From Trifolium pratense (taxonomy: Eukaryota > Streptophyta > Magnoliopsida > Fabales > Fabaceae), in the NCBI RefSeq assembly GCF_020283565.1, contig NC_060061.1:23101362-23165361 (forward strand): a stretch of 64,000 bases of DNA, written 5' to 3'. A program made the position numbers and the translations under genes. A model generated the notes under the pieces. It had not been told where the DNA came from and searched no databases. It saw only the letters and a list, made by a program, of their open reading frames with translations. This document shows, piece by piece, positions 45,585 to 55,904 of the stretch; position 1 is the stretch's first letter; every line of letters begins with the position of its first letter.

Positions 45585-45911
45585 TGATATGGTTTTTTGT
45601 GTTTTTGTATTGCGGAATTTGGTGAGATATAAATTTAGGGAGAAAACTCTCCTCAAATATAGAGTTATATGAAGAATACTAAAGTTCTTATTTTATTCAT
45701 TATGCTTATGACTCTATATATAGAGCTACATAAAAACAAATCATATATTTTTAAAATAAAACTAATCCTATAATAAATTCTAAACAAATCTTAAATATTC
45801 TAAATAGAAATATAAATCATAAAACCTAATATTATCATATTTTAAATATAAATCTAAATAATATTTAAATCTAAGATCTTCAGAAGATATTTAGGCATAT
45901 TATTCTCAACA
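45585..45911 (-). repeat. 5' LTR of the gag-protease element
   Basis: 327 bp partner of 43716-44042. On the minus strand it ends AACCATATCA and is followed by the primer-binding site. Confidence 0.93.
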
Positions 45912-46269
45912 TTTTCGTCCATTCCCGAATATGCTGAACAAATCAACAAACCAAAGCAACAGATTTATCTTATTAATTACAGGTACTAAGAGTGCCAATA
46001 CATAAAGGTTAACACTACAATAAAACTATTACTGATACAATAACAGTTTAGACTCCTGGTTGGTTTTGAAATAAAACATATTTGCTTCTTTTACAGTAAG
46101 GTAAAATTCGTTCTTCATGAATAATAAAACAGGAGAAAAATTAAGTATATGCAAGAAAAATATGACTCTTTGTAGTTTGTATTATAATTCTTCATATAAG
46201 TTTGTAATACAAATTCATTGAAAATTTCATAATCTTTCTAGTACATAAAGAAAAATAAGTTAGTGTCTT

Positions 46270-46306
46270 CTGTACAAATTTGCCTCAAATTAATCTATGT
46301 CAGTTC
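46270..46306 (-). promoter_or_regulatory. DST-like mRNA instability element, SAUR-C 3' UTR
   Basis: The minus strand reads GGAACTGACATAGATTA then CAAATTTGTACAG, the best DST match in the window, just past the SAUR-C stop. Confidence 0.7.
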
Positions 46307-46321
46307 CTTCTTCTATAGGGG

Positions 46322-46594
46322 TTAACACAAATTCAAATGGGAAGTAATATCTGAGAAAACTTCTTCACTGCAAGGAATTGTGAGACCACCCGTTGGATGA
46401 TCATATCCGAATTGCTCCTCAGCTTGATTCAACAATTCTTGAAACGATGGTTGGTTCAAGTATGATATTGGGATCACAAACCGCTTCATTTTTTCTCCAA
46501 CATATACTGCAAGATATCCCTTTGGCACATCCATGCCTTTTGAAGATGTTTGGTTTGCAGCCCTTTTGATGATACCGGTTAAACGAAAACCCAT
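46322..46594 (-). CDS. SAUR-like auxin-responsive protein C
   Basis: Intronless, 90 aa, nearly identical to SAUR-A (one fewer residue in the N-terminal segment, [20 protein letters not shown]). The core [40 protein letters not shown] and [10 protein letters not shown] is intact, and TATA (46730-46737) and DST elements are present. It was separated from AKR3 by the two retrotransposons at 39.3-45.9 kb. Confidence 0.93.
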   Translation of the reverse strand: MGFRLTGIIKRAANQTSSKGMDVPKGYLAVYVGEKMKRFVIPISYLNQPSFQELLNQAEEQFGYDHPTGGLTIPCSEEVFSDITSHLNLC

Positions 46595-46729
46595 TCTTGT
46601 ATGTGTTGGTAAAAGAAGATATTAGTCTAAAATTGTTAGACTTGTGTGTATAAGATGAATGTTTCTTAATTTAAAATGCTTTGGGTTGTGAATGATTTTG
46701 TGTTGGTTCTATATGCTTGCAGCCATGAA

Positions 46730-46737
46730 TATATATA
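46730..46737 (-). promoter_or_regulatory. TATA box of SAUR-C
   Basis: TATATATA, same context as the SAUR-A TATA box. A GAGACA (reverse TGTCTC) AuxRE candidate lies at 46831-46836. Confidence 0.55.
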
Positions 46738-47491
46738 GATGAAACGATATGTACCAAACAGTCGGCAACTTGAATTATCAACGAAGGAGGGCCATGAGAT
46801 TTGAGCCATTGTGAGCCATACAACCTAAGGGAGACATTGCCATATAATAGATCACATGGTATTGTCTTAGAGTACTGTCTAAAGGGTCAACATCAAATGT
46901 CGTATATAATAGATAATCCAAGTCCCACCTCCTTAAGAAATATATAAAATTGACCCATTTGAAATAAATCTAATGTATAATCACAATCATGTAGCAATAA
47001 TGGTATATGTATGATCTCTATCTAGTTATCAGTTGCCAGATAATTACTTACCAGCTGGACATCAACATTATCAACATGAAGAAGAAACATGTCTAAGATA
47101 TGTTTCCAAAATTATATATGAAGAAATATGAGGTTGCACTAGTATTAGTGTTGAAAAGTCACTTTCTAAAGGGGCACAAGCACAACTATGGTGGCATGAG
47201 TTTTCATGTCTGAAGTAATCCTTGATATAATTAGACAACCATGAAACAATACCATGTGAAATCTCATTGGCCCTTATCTCTTTTCAAATAATAGCTCACA
47301 AATCATCCACACAATTCAGCAAGAAATTGTTTCCACAAAGACTCCTATAAGGCTATAACTATCTATATAAACTCATTATGAAATTCTCAAGCAGAAATAC
47401 AAGTCACTCAAAATACAAATTCAAAAATTTCTTTCTTTCATACGCAAGCTTTTGTATTCATCGTTAGTGTGTAGCGACTCATTATAACAAT

Positions 47492-47753
47492 ATGGGATTC
47501 CGGTTACCTGGTATAAGAAGATCATCTTCCAAGGCTGTGGATGAAGTCCCAAAAGGCTACCTTGCGGTTTATGTTGGAGACAAAAATGAAGCGGTTTATG
47601 ATTCCAATTTCATTATTGAATCAACCTTTATTTCAAGAATTGTTAATACAATCAGAAAATGAATTTGGATATGAACATCCAATGGGTGGTCTCACAATTC
47701 CTTGCAGCGAAGATGCTTTCTTAGAACTCAAGTCTCGTTTCAATGTTAAATAA
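47492..47753 (+). pseudogene. SAUR-D, frameshifted copy of SAUR-B
   Basis: From the ATG at 47492 it reads [19 protein letters not shown] and [12 protein letters not shown]. Then one extra A in the run at about 47581-47586 (GACAAAAATG against GACAAAATG in SAUR-B) shifts the frame, ending in a premature stop. The remaining core ([23 protein letters not shown], to 47753) continues in the next frame. Everything else is conserved: divergent partner SAUR-C, TATA-like TATATAA near 47364, DST element after the stop. A very recent loss, or a sequencing error in a homopolymer. Confidence 0.85.
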
Positions 47754-47766
47754 ATCTCACTATATA

Positions 47767-47812
47767 AGAGACTTACATAGATATTAGTTGAGACAAATTG
47801 TACAGCATATAC
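47767..47812 (+). promoter_or_regulatory. DST-like element after SAUR-D
   Basis: GAGACTTACATAGATATTAG then GACAAATTGTACAG, matching the SAUR-B element. Confidence 0.55.
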
Positions 47813-48174
47813 TTTCCTTTTTCATTCTTTTCTAAGGGGAAATGCCATCTGACTGAGACAGTTATGAACTGAGATATTTGACTTTTTGGTCAAATTTCAA
47901 TGAATTTCTGTATACATATTATTTTTGCACGAAAAATTATATATATAAACAGAAACCTTTTTGCATATTCTCTTTGTTTTGCTTAAGAGTGTGTTTGGGA
48001 TTCTAGAAATTCAAGGGATTTTAAATACTAGGCAATTCAATTGATTCAATTGAATTCCTTTGATTTTCAAATTCCAGTGTTTGGATAAAGTGTTAAAATT
48101 CCATCAATCGTAAAATTCTTTGTTTGGGTAATGTAATTGAATTTCCTTCATTTAACTTTATTTATTTTAATAAA

Positions 48175-49285
48175 ATCGACCCTAAACCCAAAAATTGGCC
48201 GAAAAACCGAAACAATCGGCGGAAAAACCTAAAAATCGGTCAAAAACCATAAAATCGGCCGATAAAATAAAAAAATTGGCCGAAAAACCTAAAATCGACC
48301 AAAAACCCTAAAATCGACAGTAAACACAAAATCGGCTAAAAAACCTAAAATCGACCAAAAGCCCTAAAATTGACTATAAACTCTAAAATCGGCTGAAAAC
48401 ACAAAAAATTAATCGAAAACCCAAAAATCGACCCTAAACCCAAAAAATCGGCCGAAAAACCTAAAATCGGCGAAAAACCCAAAAATCGAATATAAACCCT
48501 AATATCGGCCCAAAAATGGGTTTATAGTCGATTTTAGGTTTTTCGGCCGATTTTGGGGTTTATAGCCGATTTCAAGATTTTGGTTCGATTTTAGGTTTTC
48601 GGCCGAGTTTTTTGGGTTTAGGGACGATTTTAGATTTTTTGGCCGATTTTAGGTTTTCGTTCGATTTTTTGTTTTTCGGTCGATTTTTTGGGTTTTCGAT
48701 CGACTTTAGGGTTTATACTCGATTTTTGGAATTTTGGCCGATTTTAGGTTTTTCTGCCGATTTTTCGGGTTGCCAATCGATTTTAGGGTTTATAGTCGAT
48801 TTTTTGGATTTTGGCCGGTTTTAGGTTTTCGGCCGATTTTTTGGGTTTTTGGTCGATTTTTTGTTTTTCGGCCGAATTTTTGGGTTTTCTTCCGATTTTA
48901 GGGTTTATAGTAGATTTTTGGAATTTTGACCGTTTTAGGTTTTTCTGTCAATATTTCGGGTTGCCGGCCGATTTTAGGGTTTTTAGTCGATTTTTTGGAT
49001 TTTGGCCAATTTTTTGGGTTTTCGATCGATTTTTGGTTTTTCGGCCGATTTTTAGGGTTTTCAGCCGATTTTAGGGTTTATAGTCGATTTTTGGAATTTT
49101 GGCCGATTTTAGGTTTTTCTGCCGATTTTAGGGTTTATAGTCGATTTTGGACTTTTGGCCGATTTTAGGTTTTTTCTTCCGATTTTTTGGATTTTCGGTC
49201 GATTTAGCGTTTATCGTCGATTTTAGGTTTTTCGGCTAATTTTAGGTTTTACGATCAATTAGTAATTTTTAAAAGTTTATAGAGT
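48175..49285. repeat. CGATTTTAGG minisatellite with an orientation switch
   Basis: Short units such as CGATTTTAGGTTTTTCGGC and GTTTATAGTCGATTTTTGG. From 48175 to about 48512 the array reads as the reverse complement (CTAAAATCGGCCGAAAAACC); from about 48515 onward it reads forward. The array is therefore a large imperfect palindrome. The 70-87-codon frames within it (rich in F, G and R) are repeat translations. Confidence 0.85.
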
Positions 49286-49316
49286 AGAAGGAATTTCAAA
49301 TTCTTTGGTTTTAGGT

Positions 49317-50708
49317 AGAGCTGGGTATGCGGGCTAGCCCGCCTCGTTTAACCCGTCCCGCATAAACCCGCATATTAAACGGGGCGAACAAGCCCGTCGA
49401 AAAATATAAACGAGTTATAATATTAAGCCCGAGTCCGGTCCGCATAATCCCGCAGGTTAAACGGTTAACCCCAGACTATTTACCAAAAAATTAAAAAATC
49501 ACTTTTTTCAAAAAATAAACTAAATTAGTAAAATATTGATATAATGAAAGTTAAAAAAATATATTATTAATAATTTTATGTTATAACGTATAAATTGTAA
49601 CTAACAAATACAAATAAATAAAGTTTGTGATATCATTGAGTTTATCTATCTTCTCTTTGTAAGTAATGCAACTAAAATCAAATTCAACTGATTCTTATCG
49701 TCATTTTTGTCCCGTCCGTTTTAGTGAGAAAAACTTTCTACATGTACCCAAAAAAGCATAAAAAGATTAACAGATTCAACTTAACTAAATCACATCAAGG
49801 TAACCAAATTATTCAAAACATAATAGCGAAAAATACAAAAAAAAAAAAAAAACCACCCATTTGGACACGTATCTTTTAAATACTAGCAAATGTATATACA
49901 ACTAAGACAAAGTAAAAGATAGTGAAAAAGAACAAAAGATTATAAGAAGAAGAACATGTCTGAATCCTGATGTTTTGTGTTGTTGTCTACTTGATTAAAA
50001 TTGGAGTGTGTTGTTGTTTTTTATAATTAGGGTTTAGACTAAGTCTTTTTTTTTAGTGGTTAAAAAAGTTCAATTTGGACATGAACCAAGTTATTTATAT
50101 CTGATAAATTTTGTAATTAATTATATAAAAATAAGAAGGCGGGCCACAGGCTAACCCGCGAACCCGCGGTTTTAACAGTCCAACCTACACGGGCAAAAAT
50201 ATAAACGGGCCAAAAAAAAAATTGGTCTTAAGTCCGTGCGGGCTGCGGGTTAAACGGGACGGCCAAATTTTTTTTTTTTTTTCATTTAAAATTTTGTTAA
50301 TACTAGTTTAATTTAATCTATTTTAAATTTTGATAATACTATATGTTAGTTTATTTAATATATATTTTTTTACTTTTTATATGTTTCGAATATAATTGGT
50401 AATTGTCATTCCAAAATATTAATTTTCAATATATTATATGTTATATTTTACATCAAACTTAATATTTATTTTGTCAAAAATGTCAAACTATTATTTTGTA
50501 GCGTTTTTTATAATATTTATATTTATTATAAAAATTACAATTTATAATTTGGATATCCAAAAACCGATCCAAATTAAACTGCATAATATTGGATCAGATT
50601 TTTTTTATTTGTCATCCAAAACCGAACCAAACCGCAAATAAATTTATATTTGGATCGGATGAGTTTTTGCCTCAAAACCGATCCAAACTGAACCGCGAGC
50701 ACCCCTAG
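49317..50708. mobile_element. Nested hAT-type element remnants
   Basis: Left end CTGGGTATGCGGGCTAGCCC with repeated AACCCG/CCCGC subterminal blocks. Matching GCGGGTTAAACGGGACGGCC blocks stand near 50235-50270. A second terminus GAACCGCGAGCACCCCTAG ends at about 50708, preceded by CCGATCCAAA repeats; this is a different hAT family whose left end was not found. No transposase. Clean boundaries and target duplications could not be fixed. Confidence 0.5.
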
Positions 50709-50734
50709 CCCGCGGACCTTGGTCCGTTTTTGGA

Positions 50735-50919
50735 TTTTGGCCGATTTTTTGGGTTTTCGATCGATTTTTGGTTTTTCAGCTGAATTTTAAGGTTTTCAGC
50801 CGATTTTAGGGTTTATAGTCGATTTTTGGAATTTTGGCCGATTTTAGGTTTTTCTGCCGATTTTTTGGGTTTTCTGCCGATTTTAGGGTTTATAGTCGAT
50901 TTTGGTCTTTTGGCCGATT
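50735..50919. repeat. Second copy of the minisatellite (interrupted)
   Basis: Repeats the block found near 48980-49165 (TTTTGGATTTTGGCC, TTTTCGATCGATTTTTGG, CTGCCGATTTTAGGG). After the MITE it resumes at 51943-52090 and matches 49185-49316 up to TTTGGTTTTAGGT. So about 330 bp is present twice in direct orientation, separated by the hAT cluster. Confidence 0.8.
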
Positions 50920-51942
50920 GTGCATTGGATTGGGATTTCATGGGATTTTAAAAGACTTTTTTATGATGAAAAAATCTTGAGGTATTCAATCAAGACTTTT
51001 ACAAAAGTTAAATAAATCTTGTGGTATTCAATTAAGACAAACAAGATTTTTTTGTCAGGGCAACAAAATCTGTTGGTATTCAATTGAGATTTGTTACTAC
51101 TTTTAAAATGTCTATTGGTATTCAAAAGTCTACCGATTTTGATGGATTCTTCTTTGGAATGGATTTTGAGAAACTTTTTAGTTGAAAATACACTTGATAG
51201 ACTTTTTCAACAATCTCACCAAAAGCCTTGAGACTTTTTTGAACTCTCAAAGACTTTTTATTTTCATCATCACTGTATCAATTTTTTTTGCAGTATCAAA
51301 TTTCTTCTTCTTCTTTATTACTTTTACAGTTCATCATCACTGCATCCCTTCTTCTTTTCTTTGTTCACTTTTTCAAGAATCTCACAAAAAGACTTTTTCT
51401 TTGTTCACTTATTATACCAGTTCTTTTTCTTCTTTTTCTTTACCTATCAAATATGTTTTTTTTGCAAAATAATATTTTAACAAATTCTACATCTTTTTTA
51501 CAAACTTTTGATTCATTACAACTTTTTACAGCAAATTTTTTTTCGTTACATTCATCTGCATCTTTTCCCATCAATGGTGGTAGTGGTTTTTATTTGTGAT
51601 TAGAAACATATACATAAAAAAATGTAAGGTTTTTTTTTAAAAAAAATATTTGGATTCCCAAAAAAATATAATTTCTTTTATTAAAATTTATTGATTCTTT
51701 TAAAATTTTCCTAATATACAAAAGTTTCCTAATATATAAAGTATTATGAAATCTTGATTGTAAAAAGTCTTTTGAAAAAAATCTCTTAAAATCCATTCAC
51801 ATCATGTGTTAAAAATCTTGATTGTAAAAAAGTCTCTAAAATCTCACAAAATCAATATAGTCCAACAAAATCTCATAAAATCAACAAGACTTTTTTTTTT
51901 TGCAAAAATTGTCTCATAAAATCTCAATCCAATACACCCCGC
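50920..51942. mobile_element. MITE with GTGTATTGGATTG-type ends
   Basis: Left end GTGCATTGGATTGGGATTT; right end, read inward, GGGGTGTATTGGATTGAGA. The element splits the minisatellite, whose unbroken form (GGCCGATTTTAGGTTTT) is preserved near 49158. No clear target duplication. The interior is AT-rich with repeated AAGACTTTTT motifs and no coding region. A related half-element lies at 60001-60387. Confidence 0.7.
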
Positions 51943-52261
51943 TTAGGTTTTTTCTTCTGATTTTTTTGGATTTTCGGCCGATTTAGCGTTTATCGTCGAT
52001 TTTAGGTTTTTCGGCTAATTTTAGGTTTTACGATCATTAGTAATTTTTAAAAGTTTATAGAGTAGAAGGAATTTCAAATTCTTTGGTTTTAGGTGTCATT
52101 TTGAAATTCTCTAAATTTAACTTGAACAAAATACTTCATAAATTTCCATCATTTTGAAAATTCTTCAAATTTTCATCTAAACAATGGAATTCAGCTCAAA
52201 TCATTTGAATTCCCTCAAGACATTACTTTATCTCAAAAAATTCCCCCATCCATTGTTGTCT

Positions 52262-52476
52262 GATAAGCCTGTCATTAAACAGTGACAAAGGTTAAAAGAA
52301 AACATAATGCTCACTGAATGATTCCAAATTCCTATTAGCTAGTTCTTTATGTTCGTTGATGACGGTTGATTCTTCATTCCTGAGTCAAGTAGCATCTTCA
52401 TATGGCTTGTTTTAAGATCACAAAAAATTATATGCCGGTGAGAGTTAACTTGTCCCTGACTGATTCAACTTTCATT
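52262..52476. repeat. Duplicated SAUR tail block (second copy)
   Basis: Matches 33795-34015; see there. It shows that the AKR-SAUR-SAUR duplication extends past the 4.3-kb insertion. Confidence 0.8.
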
Positions 52477-52479
52477 TCT

Positions 52480-52677
52480 GAGTCAAGTATCATCTCAAAT
52501 GATTTGGGATGTGAATGGTTTGTGTTGATCCTAGTTGCTTGTAACTATAAATATACTTACAATTTCCTTCACAAGTCATTGGCATCCATCCTCAAGCATC
52601 AGTTACATCATTCAATGGGTGGCCTTACTATTACTTGCGCCGAAGATTTCTTCCAAAACATAACTTGTTACTCGTAA
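52480..52677 (+). pseudogene. SAUR-E, internally deleted remnant
   Basis: Only the C-terminal SAUR piece survives: HSMGGLTITCAEDFFQNITCYS ending at 52677. It is joined in frame to what looks like SAUR promoter and leader (TATAAATATAC near 52545, CCTTCACAAGTCATTGG). The YLAVYVGE and FVIP blocks are deleted. A DST-like GAGACTGACATAG...TTTGTAC follows the stop (52693-52729). Confidence 0.7.
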
Positions 52678-52729
52678 ATCTCACAATATTGTAAGAGACT
52701 GACATAGTTTACTAGATTCACTTTGTACA

Positions 52730-53352
52730 TAAGGCATATCTTATCAAATTATAAAGACTCCACTTTCTAAATAGAAAATGAAATTATCATTAGAATGATC
52801 AATTTTGAGTATGCAATTTTTGTTTAATGTTTGAATGATGACAATGAATTCAACTACTTAAGTCTGCTATTGAATTTTTAGATATGCCTCTAAATTTCCA
52901 ATACTCGTTGATCAAGTTGGCACATAACATCAACATCAAACAAAGACCATCATGCTTTGTTTTCTAAATAAAAACATGTGCATTCAAAGAAACTCTAAAC
53001 CCAAAATGCAAACCCTAACTGAATAAGAACATGTACACAATGTGGAGGACGAATAACACTTACCTCAATTAGTCGTTGATTTCCTCCTTTTCTTCTATGA
53101 TTTCATCTTACATAGTTGTTAGGACATGAGGGGAGCCCTACTATACATGGGGATCATTACAATGGACTTTGAGTGATGACTCAAGCGGAATTGGACCATC
53201 ATAACTTCATTCAAATCTTAAGACACTCGATATATGAGTCATCTCACTCATATGTTACTTAACATCTATGTTTCCATTCAATATTGGACTCTTACACACA
53301 CTTGACATACCAACAATCTTCCCTTTAAGCGTGAGCCTATCCAATCATTTGG
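52730..53352. other. AT-rich spacer, degenerate repeats
   Basis: No gene seen. Phrases such as GGCACATAACATCAAC and GACATGAGGGGAGCCCTA recur in diverged form on the other side of the hAT element (near 54090 and 54180), so this may be an old direct duplication or LTR debris. Confidence 0.4.
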
Positions 53353-53360
53353 TATGCTCC

Positions 53361-54031
53361 CAGGGACGGATCCAGACATAAAAAACTGGTGTGGCTAAAA
53401 TTAAACATCTCTAATATAATTTTGAAGTTGATGTCGCACCATTATTTTTGGCTCATCTACAAAATCACTTGGATAAATTAAGCTCAACTATTCTCGATAA
53501 TTTTTCACATCTAAAGATCCAAATGACAATGAGGGACTCAAATTTGGTGAGTGGTGGCTATGGGGAGGGTGGGCGATGTTAAGAAATACGATGATAATTT
53601 TTCACATCTAAAGCTCCAAATGACAATGAGTTATTTATAAGTAATATTGGTAGGCGTGTTAAAAGACGATTTGTAACGTTAATTAGTTAATGCCCCAATA
53701 TGAAACCCATAAATAGTTAAGGGACCAATTGTCCAATTTAACTTTTTTTTTATGAGTCATGCTAAATAGTACTTGGGGGCACTTGTTAAACATATATTAA
53801 AAGAGGAAATCAAAGATAAAATTAATATTGAAAAGATAACTTTGTAATAGTTTATTTTTAAAGTATTAAACACACAAAATACAAGATAAAATTTCCTTAT
53901 TAATATATTTAACTAGTATCCGAAGACAATATTTAACACAATATATATCTATATATATGTTTATAAAAAAAAAAATCAAAAAATATGGTGTGGCTAAAGC
54001 CACACCATGTCCCTTAGTGCATCCGTCCCTG
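53361..54031. mobile_element. Non-autonomous hAT transposon (671 bp)
   Basis: Ends CAGGGACGGATCCAGACA and, at the right, TGCATCCGTCCCTG, inverted. Perfect 8-bp target duplication TATGCTCC (53353-53360, 54032-54039). Subterminal GGTGTGGCTAAA occurs at both ends. No transposase. An internal GTCATGCTAAATAGTACTTG stretch near 53757 resembles the MITE ends at 33652, so it may carry a nested fragment. Confidence 0.92.
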
Positions 54032-54039
54032 TATGCTCC

Positions 54040-54745
54040 TCCTCAAACGAAAATTGTCTCATCCACATACGTTTGCAATTTCGTTGGCACATAACATCAA
54101 CTGGACACATCGTCTGAAGATTTATGGTGCAATGAATTGGTCTTATTTTGTCAAACGATCGACTTCGACACCATTATTAGGACATGATGGGAGTCCTAAA
54201 ATCTCGGAGGGGGCCATCGCATTGGATTCAATTTGACACTACAAATTAACTTAAAATTTTAAATCATTAGATATATGAATTTTCTCACTTATATGTTATT
54301 CGGTTCCACCCTCATTTCATTTCCCACTTTTCCTCTCAATTCCTCATACGATAAAAATAGCCATGTTACATCCATATATGCAAATATGAGGAGTTAGATC
54401 AACAGTCCAACAGAAATGAAATGACCAAAACTTGTGTTAATATTGTCATGTTAAAGGACAAAATTGACATTATCCAAATTTAACGGGCCAATTTGCACAT
54501 AAAAAATAAGTTAAGGAACCAAAAAATTAATTAAGAATTTTTTTTGTGTTCCAAACGTGTGAGACATCAAACATGCTAAGTCTAACAAAAAAAGGTAGAC
54601 TCTCACAATAGGATAAATCAACATTCAAATCTCAACTCAACTATGAGATGATTGCTAATCTATGAAAAACCAATAAAATTCCTGGAACTGGGATTTTACA
54701 AAATTAATATCAGTGTAGTCCCTGCTCAGAATATTGAGAAGCAAG
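54040..54745. other. AT-rich spacer downstream of SAUR-F
   Basis: No gene. 54690-54745 is the 3' flank of SAUR-F; on the minus strand GGGACTACACTGATATTA then TTTTGTAAAAT is a weak DST-like element. Confidence 0.4.
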
Positions 54746-54746
54746 A

Positions 54747-54989
54747 TCAAGTTAGAAGTGATATGATATTTAAGAAAATATCTTCACTGCAAGGAATGGT
54801 TAAGCCACCCATTGGATGATAGTACCCAAATTCTTCTTCAGCTTTGCTTAACAATTTCTGAAATGAAGCTTGATTCAACCATCCAATGGGAATCACAAAT
54901 CTCTTCATCTTTTCTCCAACATATACTGCAACACACCCTTTTGGCACTGCTTCTCTACCTCTTCTAAGTCCAGGTAAACGAAAACCCAT
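54747..54989 (-). CDS. SAUR-like auxin-responsive protein F
   Basis: Intronless, 80 aa: [65 protein letters not shown] and a short tail [10 protein letters not shown]. It is shorter at the N-terminus than the other SAURs but has the complete core domain. TATA-like ATTATATAAATA lies about 65 bp upstream on the minus strand. It is not part of the duplicated pair and is the most diverged intact SAUR here. Confidence 0.92.
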   Translation of the reverse strand: MGFRLPGLRRGREAVPKGCVAVYVGEKMKRFVIPIGWLNQASFQKLLSKAEEEFGYYHPMGGLTIPCSEDIFLNIISLLT

Positions 54990-55304
54990 TCTTTACTCAA
55001 ATAACTTTTATATTATATGCTTTATTATGACATATTTAAGTGTCCAATGATGTTTATTTATATAATATGGTGTGCCTGTATGTATGTGTGTATGGTTATT
55101 AATTACTTATGGAATTGAATGGTTAATGTGGTATTTGATAGAGATAAGGGATCATGAACCACCACACGCTCTTGTCTTATATGCATCCATCAAGGATATT
55201 ACTAGAGATTTTATTAGAGTAAATGGACCACTTTGTAGATGAACCACACACACTAATTGCTTCAAAATCAAATATATTTGTATAGAAATGAAACTTTGGG
55301 CCTG

Positions 55305-55755
55305 TTTGGATATGCTTCTCCTCATTTTACACACTCTCAGAACAAGTAGAGAGGGGTAGTCTGGGAATATTAGGGGGTGTGCATATCTGCCGGGGGGATG
55401 CGAACAGTAAAATTCTAAGTGCTTATAGACCTGTTTGGGAGAAAATATCATTAGAGCTTATGGACTCTCATAAGCTGTTTTTCAATGTAATTTCTTTTCT
55501 CGCCCCTACGAAATTCCCAAAATACCTCGCTCACTACTTAATTTGCCTATTTTTATAAGTAGCAAACTGTATTTTTTCATATTTTGCGTTTTTACAATGC
55601 TCGCTACTAAAGATGTGCAGGGTAAGAATGGAAACGTAGGTGGCGCACGAGAAGGGTGGAGGTGCAAAAAGAAATTCCCGTTTTTAATAAGCTCACCTAA
55701 CAAGCTTATGAATTTGGGCTTATGAAATTCGGACTATATCAAACACGGAGTGAAT
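55305..55755. mobile_element. MITE-like sequence with GTTTGG ends
   Basis: GGGCCTGTTTGGATATGC (55311) and GACCTGTTTGGGAGAAA (55428), plus inverted AAGCTTATGAATTTGGGCTTA blocks near 55705 facing AGAGCTTATGGACTCTCATAA near 55455, suggest one or two MITE copies. Boundaries not fixed. Confidence 0.35.
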
Positions 55756-55904
55756 TTTTTTTTACCCCTGCAATTAACCCTTTATCCCCTACATTTTTTA
55801 TGATATTTCAATTTTACCCTTAATTATATTATTTTTAAATTTTTGTTTACTTTATTCTATTCAACGTTTTCGGGATCTCTGTGCACCCCCTGCACTACAG
55901 TGTT

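Larger units (their letters stand above)
43716..45911 (-). mobile_element. Young gag-protease-only LTR retrotransposon (2.2 kb)
   Basis: LTRs of 327 bp (43716-44042, 45585-45911) differ at one visible base (about 0.3%), so the insertion is recent. Perfect target duplication TTTTC at 43711-43715 and 45912-45916. On the minus strand TGGCATCCGAGCC beside the 5' LTR resembles the tRNA-Met primer-binding site, and AAGGAGGAG beside the 3' LTR is the polypurine tract. Between them lie only gag and protease; integrase, reverse transcriptase and RNase H are absent. It inserted 61 bp from the copia element at 39288-43650. Confidence 0.93.
47992..52250. mobile_element. Large repeat-filled insertion after SAUR-D
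   Basis: Comparison of SAUR-D's flank with SAUR-B's flank shows that 47992-52250 was inserted between the DST/3' region and the tail block (52262-52476). The ends carry imperfect inverted similarity: GTGTTTGG...AAATTCAAGGGAT with GAATTCCTTTGAT and TTTGGATAAA at the left; their reverse equivalents AATTCCCTC, CATTTGAATTCC and CATCTAAAC at the right. The interior is a minisatellite in opposite orientations, itself broken by a hAT cluster (49317-50708) and a MITE (50920-51942). No transposase. The superfamily is undetermined. Confidence 0.6.

Noticed and set aside
48612..49168. Phenylalanine-rich frames of 70-87 codons
   Set aside because: Products of the CGATTTTAGG minisatellite, with no unique sequence or start context.
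51182..51599. Two frames of about 100 codons rich in F, L and S
   Set aside because: AT-rich MITE interior with TTC/TTT runs; the hydrophobic composition is a codon artefact.
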